A stretch of 64,000 nucleotides of DNA from DAITMV01 sp046318595. Lineage in GTDB: Bacteria; Pseudomonadota; Gammaproteobacteria; Burkholderiales; Burkholderiaceae_B. The stretch covers positions 1 to 64,000 of the forward strand of contig JBKCTV010000044.1 in assembly GCA_046318595.1 (NCBI GenBank), written 5' to 3'. Position numbers and translations under genes: made by a program. Under the pieces are notes generated by a model. It saw only the letters and a list, made by a program, of their open reading frames with translations, was not told the DNA's origin and ran no database searches. Numbering within the stretch: position 1 is the first letter of the stretch; every line of letters begins with the position of its first letter. Of this stretch, positions 36,201-43,018 are shown piece by piece.

Positions 36201-36402
36201 TCAACACCATGTATTTCGACCCGAACACCGCGTCGACGCGATTGGTTGCCACGGTATACGGATGGCCCTGCGGCGATAAAGCGACGGGATCGATGACGAT
36301 TTTGACCTGTGCCGCAAAAGCCGCCAGCACACCGGTGAGAATCAGTATTCCGGCAATGGCGGCCAGGCGGTATTTCATGAGCCAGTCAGCGTAAGACTTC
36401 AT
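33223..36402 (-). CDS. RND/MMPL-family transporter fused to outer-membrane lipoprotein-sorting (LolA-like) domain
   Basis: A 1059-aa fusion. Residues 1-775 form an RND/MMPL exporter with two blocks of about six membrane helices and large periplasmic loops (second block starts LLNIAVVAGAILVVSSLLFG). Residues 777-1059 match an outer-membrane lipoprotein-sorting protein (LolA/LolB-like fold): after a signal-like stretch (SPVLTWVLTACAAGTLAVVA) come MRLVRFVSPADIKGTSTLL, DDIWVYLPSLGKVRRLSAS and the ASDIRAVGKGRYLAYDSQ region. In other bacteria these two are separate neighbouring genes. Met777 (codon at 34074) looks like the old start of the second gene. The likely job is moving a lipid or acyl product from the inner membrane to the outer membrane. 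ATG 36402 overlaps the SRPBCC stop (ATGA). Confidence 0.85.
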   Translation of the reverse strand: MKSYADWLMKYRLAAIAGILILTGVLAAFAAQVKIVIDPVALSPQGHPYTVATNRVDAVFGSKYMVLIGVTPKTGEALQPAVLKTVRQLTDRLRTQKGIVQSTLLSLTAPQAKAMRGRADGMEVVPLIPSDDPNPAEILEVKRRLQANPVYRDLVLSRDGRTAVVMVELVERSDGFTAMVAPVRAAVEAFRTAGVDITLGGNPIYLEATENFAQRIEWLFPLAILLIGLLHFEAFRTWQGFVLPLVTALLAVVWGMGLMGMLGQSMDIFNSPTPILILAVAAGHSVQLLKRYYEELESLRSEAPYAQLGPRQLSVLAVQRCLIRVGPVMIAAGLVAAIGFLSLLAFPITTIRTFGLFTAGGILSALLIELTFTPAVRSLLAAPARIKPSARFWTAIPDAIGRHVTDARGRRRVLGIAMALSLLALIGSATVVVDNASKLFFAPDLPLQRDDVFLNRQTGGTNSLYIMIEGQAPDRMKDPAILRAMDELVAYGRALPAVGGWIGKSVSMTDFIRRMNQSMHDDDPGFNRIPETREAVSQYLLLYSLSGSPNDFDAYIDYDYQRTKITLLLRTGSNKVIEQLVGALQAKAKTLFPSDVTVSFGGDVAQTIALTETMVNGKLLNIAVVAGAILVVSSLLFGSLAAGLIVLLPLALAVLSVFGVMGGLRIPLNIPNSLIAAMAVGMGSDYAIYLLYRIRDYVRTGVGIDEAVRQALRSAGQASLFVATAVAGGYAVLAVSYDYMVHVWLALFIVVAMLVSVFASLYMVSICVVLFTPRFLMKHSLNNKQSPVLTWVLTACAAGTLAVVAHHDSVQAQTPPSTATVVDPRALMLKSDEASRVKDSTAQATFTLTNRSGNTRVRKIQGYSRQVVGGTQQMRLVRFVSPADIKGTSTLLIEHARSEDDIWVYLPSLGKVRRLSASQKKDAFIGTDFSYGDVIGHKVDEWNHALKGEEPIDGTPCWVVESTPVDDGVKNNTGYGRRVSWLRKNDAMPARQVFYDPAGQLLKRFTASDIRAVGKGRYLAYDSQVENLQTGHKTQLHYDDYKADTGLSADLFTTQELER

Positions 36403-36842
36403 CCGGGCATTTCCTTAAGCAAACGGGTAAGGGTTTCGACGTCTTTTTGATACTGGCTGACGAGGGTTTTTTTGAGAATGACGGCCGGAACGATACCGAA
36501 GAAGCCGCCCGGCTCGACTTGAAACGTCCATAGCACCGTGCAGCGCCGGTCTGCGGCGTCTCCGAGCGCTTCGATGGCGTAGCGGCCCTCGTACTTGAAT
36601 GGACCGTCCAGGGTTTTAAAACAGTAGCGCGTCGGTGCGGTTTTTTCCTCGATACGGCAATGAAACGACATTTTTTTGCCGAGAAAATTGAATTCGATGA
36701 AGTACTGCCGTGCGTCCGCCGGGTCGATACGGCAGTCGACACAAGCGTGCTGCCAGACTTTATCGAACAAGGGATCGCTCAGCCGCTCGAACGCCCGCTC
36801 GGCGGTGCACGGCAATTCGAAACGGTATTCGGCGGTCAACAT
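36399..36842 (-). CDS. SRPBCC (START/polyketide cyclase-like) protein of the NRPS operon
   Basis: A 147-aa protein with a helix-grip layout: LTAEYRFELPCTAERAFERL at the start, central strands (YCFKTLDGPFKYEGRYAIEA) and a long C-terminal helix (KDVETLTRLLKEM). The fold binds hydrophobic ligands; here it may bind, cyclise or carry the acyl product. It lies between the NRPS (1 base upstream) and the transporter (ATGA overlap), so co-translation is likely. Catalytic residues cannot be identified. Confidence 0.75.
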   Translation of the reverse strand: MLTAEYRFELPCTAERAFERLSDPLFDKVWQHACVDCRIDPADARQYFIEFNFLGKKMSFHCRIEEKTAPTRYCFKTLDGPFKYEGRYAIEALGDAADRRCTVLWTFQVEPGGFFGIVPAVILKKTLVSQYQKDVETLTRLLKEMPG

Positions 36843-36843
36843 G

Positions 36844-39800
36844 TCAGGCTCCCGGCATCGGCATGGTAGCAGCGAAACCCACCGATTCCGTCACCGGCAA
36901 GACGTCGTCAATCACTTCGGCCACCTGTTGCGCATTTTGATTGATCATGACCGTATAGTGATCACCGGGGCAATGATAAAGCCGCAAGCGGGAGCTCGGT
37001 ATGATTTGTTCCCACCCCAACTGCTCGCCAAAATTAGTTGGCTCGTCGTCGGCCTTGATGAGGAGCGCGTCGATCGGCTCCTCGGGCCGCAGGTCGGGCA
37101 GATACGTTTGCAACGCGATGCAATGCGCCAAAAACGTGTTGAAGGCGCGGCGTAGCGCATCGATTCCGGTGCCCGGCTCCAGGAGCTGCATGGCGATCGC
37201 TTCCTGGTAAACATAGGCGATCGCTTCATCGCCGGACAAATCGGCGACGCGACTCGCCAGGTCCACAAAAGTTTTGCCGTGGGGCCGCGCCAGATCTTGC
37301 GCAAACCAGTTCAAAAGATCGATATCCTCGGAACGGCTCGGATGGTTGTCGAGCACCGGGGCGCGCGTGTCGATCAGCACCACCCCATCGATCGGATGGC
37401 CGGCTGCAACTAACTGACGCGCCGCCTCATAGGCGATCACACCGCCGAAACACCAGCCCCCCAGCATGTAAGGGCCTTGCGGCTGGCGTTCGACGATATG
37501 GGTGACGTAGCGCGCCGCCAACGCCTCGACCGAAACTTCGGCTAGATCGTCGTTTTGCAAAGACGCGGCCTCGAACGCCCGCATGGGTCGCCGCCCATCC
37601 AGGCGCCGCGCCAGCTCCGCATAGCCGAAGACCGTTCCGCCGATCGGATGGAACAACCACAACGGCCGTACCCCGGCAAACCCTTTGTTCAGCGTTACCG
37701 CCCGCAGCGTGGCCGGCACCGCACCCCGCTCACCCGCCTGGCGGTGTTGACGCAAACGCACCGCCAGACTTTCCACCGTTGGCGACTCCAGAAGAATGGA
37801 CGACTGCCAGGGGGTATCGAACCGGCGGTTCAACAAAGTGATCAGTTGCACCGCCTGCAGGGAATGCCCGCCCAGTTCGAAGAAGTTTCCGGTCAGCGGA
37901 ACGCTGTTAACTCCCAGCACATCGCTAAACGCCTGGCTGATGTAGAGCTCGTCCGCCGAGCGGGGCTGACGCGTCGCGGCGGTTTCGGACTCGGCTTGCA
38001 AACTGGGCACCAGCGCAGCCAGTTGGCGACGGTCCAATTTACCATTCGCGGTCAGCGGCCATTGCGCGATGCGCATCAATTGCGATGGCAGCATATAAGC
38101 CGGCAAACGTTCGCGCAGCAGTTCGCGCCAGTTTTGCAAAATACCGTCGTCGCCTTCGAAAAATGCCACCAAGCGCATCGGCTCCGGCTCTTTGAGCAGC
38201 AAGGCCGCCGCCCGACGCACACCTGGCAAGGCCTGCAATCCGCTCTCCACCTCGCCCAACTCGACCCGATAACCGTGCAGCTTGATCTGATCGTCGATCC
38301 GTCCGCAGTATTCCAGCAACCCACTCGCGTTCCAACGCACCAGATCGCCGGTGGCATACAACCGGCCCAGCTCGGGCGCAGCCGCCACTGTTTTAAACTG
38401 CCGCTCAGTCAGATCCGGACGTTGCCAGTAAGCGCTCGCCAGCCCCGCGCCGCCGATCCATAACTGTCCGACCGCACCCGGCGGCAAAGGTTGCTCGCAG
38501 GCATCCAGAACAACGAAGTCGGTATTATTCAAAGGCGAACCGAGGTGGATCGGATCAGCGCTTTGCAGCTCGACGGCACTCGACCAGATGGTCGTTTCGG
38601 TCGGTCCATACATATTCCAAACCGTTGCAACCTTATCCAGCAAAGCGCTGTGTAACGGCTTCGACAAGGCTTCGCCGCCGCACAATACTTTCAAAGATGC
38701 CGCTCCCTGCCAGCCAGTGTCGACGAGCATTCGCCAATGCGTCGGCGTTGCCTGCATGACGTCGATGCGATGCTCTTGCAAACGCTGCGTCAGAGAGGCG
38801 GGCTCGGATGCTTCGCGGTAGCTGGTCAAATAAACGAAAGCCCCGGTGTAGAGCGGCATGAGCATTTCGAGCAGCGAAATATCGAAGGCGGGCGTGGTCA
38901 CCGACAGCCAGCGGTCCGTCGCGGAAAAACCGATTCTCTTCTGCAAGGCATCGATCAGGTTTAGCAGGGCGGCGTGAGTGATCTGGACTCCTTTGGGCTT
39001 GCCGGTCGAGCCCGAGGTATAGAGCAGATACGCTGTGGAACAGCTCGCCGCGGTGTCCAGCTCGGCGGCATCTCCTTCGTTCAGGGACAGCGTACTCAAG
39101 TCCAGTACCGGTACGTGACAGTCCAGACGCCCCAAAACACCGCTGGTGGCGCCGTGCTCGATCAACAAAACAGGCCGGGCATCGTCGACGATCGCCGTCA
39201 GGCGCTGAACCGGGAAGTTGGCGTCCAAAGGCAGATAAACGCCGCCCACGGACCATATGGCCAAAGCGGCAATCGGCCAGTTCACTCCGCGCGGCAAGCA
39301 AACACCGATCCGGTCGCCGGATTTGACCCCCGCCGCGCGCAGGGCTCGACTCAACGAAGCCATGCGCTGCGCCGCCTGCCCATAGCTCAGCGCATCGGTC
39401 TCGTCCTGTAAAGCAGGCGCCGCGCTGCGGGTCGAGAGTTGCGTGACGATCGCCGGCAAAATCGACGGCGCTTCGGGAACGGTGCGGGGACCGCGTCCCA
39501 AGGCCAGCCACCGGGCACGTTGCGGCGGGTCCGCCAAAGGAACAGAAGCCACAGCGGCGGCAGGCTGCATAACGGCCGCTTCGACGAACACAGTGAAAGC
39601 GCTCGCCCAGATTTCGATTTGCTCTTTGGAAAACAGGTCGGTGCGATACTTCAACTGAGCAATCAGCCCACCATCTGGCAACTCTCCGCCCATTTCCAGA
39701 GCCAGTTCGAACTGCCCCTCCTGCTGCGGAACATGAAAAGGGCGGGCCGTGAACCCCTGCCCAGCAAGCTCGCCAGTCGCATCACAAGGCAGAAAAAATG

Positions 39801-40971
39801 CTTCGAACTGCGCCATCAGCGGAATCCGCTCCCAGGCGAAGCCGATCTGCGCCAAAGGCGCATGCAAGGCGCTGCGCGGCGGCGACAACAACTCCACCAA
39901 ACGATGCAAAGTGATGTCCTGATGCCGTAAGACATCAACCAGCCGGTTTTTATTTTCCACCAGACAGGTGCGCACGTCGGCCTGCAAATTCGCAAACTGC
40001 AAGCGGAACGGCAAAATATTGACGAACTGGCCAATCTGGGTCCGCGTCTCGCGCGTCGCGCGTTGACTGGCGGGACAAGCGACGACCCAGTCGGCTTGAC
40101 CACCAACCCGGCTGAGGAACAGAGCCCACAAGCTCAAGAATAGGAAAAACGGTGTCAATCCAAGCTCACGCCCCAGTGCGCGGGCCGTATCGGCGGTCGT
40201 CCGGTTCAGACTCAACACCACACCGGCACCCGGGTCGCTAATCGACGGCGCGCGCACAAAACTGAGGGGCAAGGGATGCAGAGCGGGCGCGTCGGCAAGA
40301 TACTTGAGCCAAAAACCGGTGGACGTCGAAAACGCGGCTTTGGCGTCGCCTGCCCCAAGCGGCTGCCGTTCAGAACCACCCTCGGTATCGTATAAGAAAG
40401 ACGTGCCGTCGAGCACAACCGGAGCAGCCTCCAATGCGCCGAAAGTTTTAGTGAACTCGGCCAGCAAAAGCCCCAGCGACCAGAAATCGAAGGCGGCATG
40501 GTGCATGGCGATGCAGATCAACCAGGTATCGGGGGCTCGCCGATAGCTGTGGATCCGCCATAGACAGCCACTCGCGAAGTCGAAGGGCACACGACAATCC
40601 GCCCGGGCACGGCTGCGTAGAGCGTCGTCGTCAATGCCCTGTGCATCGACTTCCAGCAAGACGGGACGGGCATGACCGCGCACCACTTTCTGGAAAAAAA
40701 GCGAGTCGAAAGCAATGCCGCTTCTCAAAACCGGATGGCGCTGCAGCATGCTGTTCAACCACGCCCGGGCCTGAGCAGGAAAAGCCGGATCATCGACGGT
40801 GATTTCTGCAGAAAAAATCAGATGCTGCGCGCCGGATTGCGGTTTAGCCGCCATCAGCAACGCCAAGCCCCGCTGCCAGCGCGATAAACCGAAACGCTGC
40901 TCGGCCGGGGCGATTTCGACCACCCGGGCCGACGCTGCGGGGCTGGGTGGATCGACCGAGGCGTCGGTCAT
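36844..40971 (-). CDS. Nonribosomal peptide synthetase, C-A-T-TE, predicted glycine-activating
   Basis: A 1375-aa single-module synthetase. The condensation domain (residues 20-475) has the intact HHAAFDFW motif at 157-163. The adenylation domain (500-990) has YTSGSTGKPKG, NMYGPTETT and the lysine in NGKLD. Pocket residues D697, I698, L701, Q740, L763, G765, M787, I795, W796 with K978 read DILQLGMIWK, close to the glycine code as I remember it. The carrier domain has GGHSL (Ser1037). The thioesterase (1100 onward) has GGWCFGG: Cys1174 replaces the nucleophilic Ser, with DTRAP and the PGDHYTV histidine in place. Only one amino acid should be added, to an acyl group delivered by the upstream carrier protein. 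ATG 40971 overlaps the carrier-protein stop. Confidence 0.93.
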   Translation of the reverse strand: MTDASVDPPSPAASARVVEIAPAEQRFGLSRWQRGLALLMAAKPQSGAQHLIFSAEITVDDPAFPAQARAWLNSMLQRHPVLRSGIAFDSLFFQKVVRGHARPVLLEVDAQGIDDDALRSRARADCRVPFDFASGCLWRIHSYRRAPDTWLICIAMHHAAFDFWSLGLLLAEFTKTFGALEAAPVVLDGTSFLYDTEGGSERQPLGAGDAKAAFSTSTGFWLKYLADAPALHPLPLSFVRAPSISDPGAGVVLSLNRTTADTARALGRELGLTPFFLFLSLWALFLSRVGGQADWVVACPASQRATRETRTQIGQFVNILPFRLQFANLQADVRTCLVENKNRLVDVLRHQDITLHRLVELLSPPRSALHAPLAQIGFAWERIPLMAQFEAFFLPCDATGELAGQGFTARPFHVPQQEGQFELALEMGGELPDGGLIAQLKYRTDLFSKEQIEIWASAFTVFVEAAVMQPAAAVASVPLADPPQRARWLALGRGPRTVPEAPSILPAIVTQLSTRSAAPALQDETDALSYGQAAQRMASLSRALRAAGVKSGDRIGVCLPRGVNWPIAALAIWSVGGVYLPLDANFPVQRLTAIVDDARPVLLIEHGATSGVLGRLDCHVPVLDLSTLSLNEGDAAELDTAASCSTAYLLYTSGSTGKPKGVQITHAALLNLIDALQKRIGFSATDRWLSVTTPAFDISLLEMLMPLYTGAFVYLTSYREASEPASLTQRLQEHRIDVMQATPTHWRMLVDTGWQGAASLKVLCGGEALSKPLHSALLDKVATVWNMYGPTETTIWSSAVELQSADPIHLGSPLNNTDFVVLDACEQPLPPGAVGQLWIGGAGLASAYWQRPDLTERQFKTVAAAPELGRLYATGDLVRWNASGLLEYCGRIDDQIKLHGYRVELGEVESGLQALPGVRRAAALLLKEPEPMRLVAFFEGDDGILQNWRELLRERLPAYMLPSQLMRIAQWPLTANGKLDRRQLAALVPSLQAESETAATRQPRSADELYISQAFSDVLGVNSVPLTGNFFELGGHSLQAVQLITLLNRRFDTPWQSSILLESPTVESLAVRLRQHRQAGERGAVPATLRAVTLNKGFAGVRPLWLFHPIGGTVFGYAELARRLDGRRPMRAFEAASLQNDDLAEVSVEALAARYVTHIVERQPQGPYMLGGWCFGGVIAYEAARQLVAAGHPIDGVVLIDTRAPVLDNHPSRSEDIDLLNWFAQDLARPHGKTFVDLASRVADLSGDEAIAYVYQEAIAMQLLEPGTGIDALRRAFNTFLAHCIALQTYLPDLRPEEPIDALLIKADDEPTNFGEQLGWEQIIPSSRLRLYHCPGDHYTVMINQNAQQVAEVIDDVLPVTESVGFAATMPMPGA

Positions 40972-41255
40972 GCCGTCTGGTCGTCCGTTTGAGCGGGAGG
41001 AAAGTTCAGCAGCGTAGTCAGCTGCGCAACCAGCGCCTCGACTGTCGGGCAGTCCCACAATAAGGTCGAGGGCAAGCGCACATTCCAGCGGTCTTCGAAC
41101 TCACCGGCAACGATCAGTGCCGACATAGAGTCGAGCCCCATTTCGATCAGAGGCGTATTCGCATTTATGTCCTCGACTTTGAGACGCAACTCCCGCGCAA
41201 GCAGTTCCATGACCAATCGATGGACGGACTGTTGATCGGTATCAGGCGACGACAT
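40968..41255 (-). CDS. Stand-alone acyl/peptidyl carrier protein
   Basis: A 95-aa carrier protein with the phosphopantetheine site MGLDSMSA and the usual four-helix pattern (VHRLVMELLARELRL, PTVEALVAQL). It should accept the fatty acyl group from the acyl-AMP ligase, be acted on by the dehydrogenase, and donate to the condensation domain of the NRPS. ATG 41255 starts 44 bases after the dehydrogenase stop; the stop overlaps the NRPS start (ATGA). No phosphopantetheinyl transferase gene is in the window. Confidence 0.9.
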   Translation of the reverse strand: MSSPDTDQQSVHRLVMELLARELRLKVEDINANTPLIEMGLDSMSALIVAGEFEDRWNVRLPSTLLWDCPTVEALVAQLTTLLNFPPAQTDDQTA

Positions 41256-41299
41256 CGTGCATACTCCTCTTTCAATTGAATATAGATTCGACTTTTGAC

Positions 41300-43018
41300 T
41301 CAGCGGGCTTTGCCCGCGAGCGGCCAATCGAACAAGGAAAACATTTTTCCGGAGGTCTGTTGCTCGACGATATGCGTTAGCAGGGATTGCAGGCGTTTCG
41401 CATCAATCGAGCACTGCGCCTTCCAGTGATCCTCGATACCATGCACCAGCCACTCTGCAGCGGCAAAAAAAACGCCACACCGCTCCCGGTTGAACAGCCA
41501 TGTGCCAATCGACACGATGTCGGCATGCAAAGCGTTATACAGCTTGGCATGGTGAATATCGATCGGCTGCCTTTTTCGACCGGCCGGGCGATCGCCTTGC
41601 GCGGCCAACCCGCTTTCCAACGCGATCATTCTCTCATCAATACTCTGTAGTATACCGCTGGCAAAAAGTTCATTTTTTATTTCGCCCAGCATTTGTTTCA
41701 GTACGGGCCAAGCGCCGAGGACGGCATCGCAGCCCCGGCCGTTGATTTCGAAACCGTCCCAGTTCAGCACCGGCAGATCGGCGCCCAGATCAAATAACCG
41801 CTGCGCCCGTTGTTTGGATAGCCGATAGCTGCCCGCCGTTCCACTGACACGCATGATTTGCGGCAGCTGCACCGCCAGCGCGTCCAAGCATACCGCGCTG
41901 CTGCCATCGAACAAGGACACCACCTCGCTGTCGCGCAGAATTTTTTGAAAAGGCAAACGCCGCAGGTAAAACCGCGCCCCCAGTAAACGCTTCAGCTTCT
42001 CGGCCGAATCATCCAGCACATCGGAAACAAAGGTTTTAGCAACCAGAGACCAGCTCGAAAACTGCTGCGGGAACAAATGCAAAGCTCGCGCGGCAACGAC
42101 AGACACCAATTCGGCCCTGATGGCCGCAGACCAGATATCCACGACCTGCAGCGCCACCACGTCATGACGCAAAATGCTGTGTTGGTACAACTGCCGTGTA
42201 TGCAAAAACTGCAACGTCAAACGCAGCAGACTGTCCAGCGCCCCCAACGCCAACGGGGTACAGCAAGTTCGCGTGACTTGCAGACCCTTGAGCGCCCATT
42301 CCAGGCCCTCACCCGTCTGGCCCAGAAGTTCGGCGGACGTTACGGGCGTATCGATGAAGCGGATACCGCTGATATCGCAGGCACGCAGACCATGCGTCGC
42401 CTCTCTGGGCAAATCTTCGTAAGTGCCTGCTGGCAAATCGTTTTTGCGCAGCAGAAACAGCGATTGGCCACGCCAGTTTAAAGCCTCGACATGACGCGCC
42501 AGAACGAGTGCGATATCCGACTCGGTACCGCGGTTGATCGGCCATTTTTCACCACGCAAGCGCCACCGGCCGTCACCGTCTTCGGTCAGAAGGGTTTGAT
42601 TACTTAGCAGGTCAGCCCCGTGCTCCGCTTCGGAATACGCCAGACAAGGAAACTTCATTGTCAACAACTCCGCCGCCATCTGACTTTTTTGTCGCTCGCT
42701 GCCGGCCATCCAGACAAGCACAGACCAGATCTGCGTGCTGTAGCTGATGGTGAAAGCCAAGTCGCGTCGAGCCAGCACCCGCCCAATCGAAAAAAAGCTG
42801 TCGAATCGCTCGAACCGCCCTCCATACTCGGCGGGAACATATTGCGCGGAAAGCCCTAGTGCGTGCAGCGCACAGAACACGTCGGGATCGAAACGCTCTC
42901 GCTCGTCTGCGGCCAAGGCCCCGGCTTGTGACAACAACGCATCGCTAGACAGGGGGCATCCCAGGGTCTCTTCGAGCGCGATGGCCTGTCGTAAAAAATT
43001 CAAGCTTCCGTGCGGCAA
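41300..43018 (-). CDS. Acyl-CoA dehydrogenase-like flavoenzyme acting on carrier-bound acyl chain (inferred)
   Basis: A 572-aa protein of the acyl-CoA dehydrogenase fold. FAD/substrate segments CLAYSEAEHGADLLSNQT and RLRGEKWPINRG correspond to the usual T(E)xxxGSD and GxKxxI(T)N motifs, and the helical C-terminal half includes RDSEVVSLFDGSSAVCLDAL, where the catalytic Glu region is found. The extra about 150 C-terminal residues are not typical. Beside an acyl-AMP ligase and a carrier protein, it most likely introduces a double bond into the carrier-bound acyl chain. No ATG is near; TTG 43018, or TTG 43003 overlapping the ligase stop (TTGA), are the possible starts, so translational coupling is likely. 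Confidence 0.85.
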   Translation of the reverse strand: MPHGSLNFLRQAIALEETLGCPLSSDALLSQAGALAADERERFDPDVFCALHALGLSAQYVPAEYGGRFERFDSFFSIGRVLARRDLAFTISYSTQIWSVLVWMAGSERQKSQMAAELLTMKFPCLAYSEAEHGADLLSNQTLLTEDGDGRWRLRGEKWPINRGTESDIALVLARHVEALNWRGQSLFLLRKNDLPAGTYEDLPREATHGLRACDISGIRFIDTPVTSAELLGQTGEGLEWALKGLQVTRTCCTPLALGALDSLLRLTLQFLHTRQLYQHSILRHDVVALQVVDIWSAAIRAELVSVVAARALHLFPQQFSSWSLVAKTFVSDVLDDSAEKLKRLLGARFYLRRLPFQKILRDSEVVSLFDGSSAVCLDALAVQLPQIMRVSGTAGSYRLSKQRAQRLFDLGADLPVLNWDGFEINGRGCDAVLGAWPVLKQMLGEIKNELFASGILQSIDERMIALESGLAAQGDRPAGRKRQPIDIHHAKLYNALHADIVSIGTWLFNRERCGVFFAAAEWLVHGIEDHWKAQCSIDAKRLQSLLTHIVEQQTSGKMFSLFDWPLAGKAR

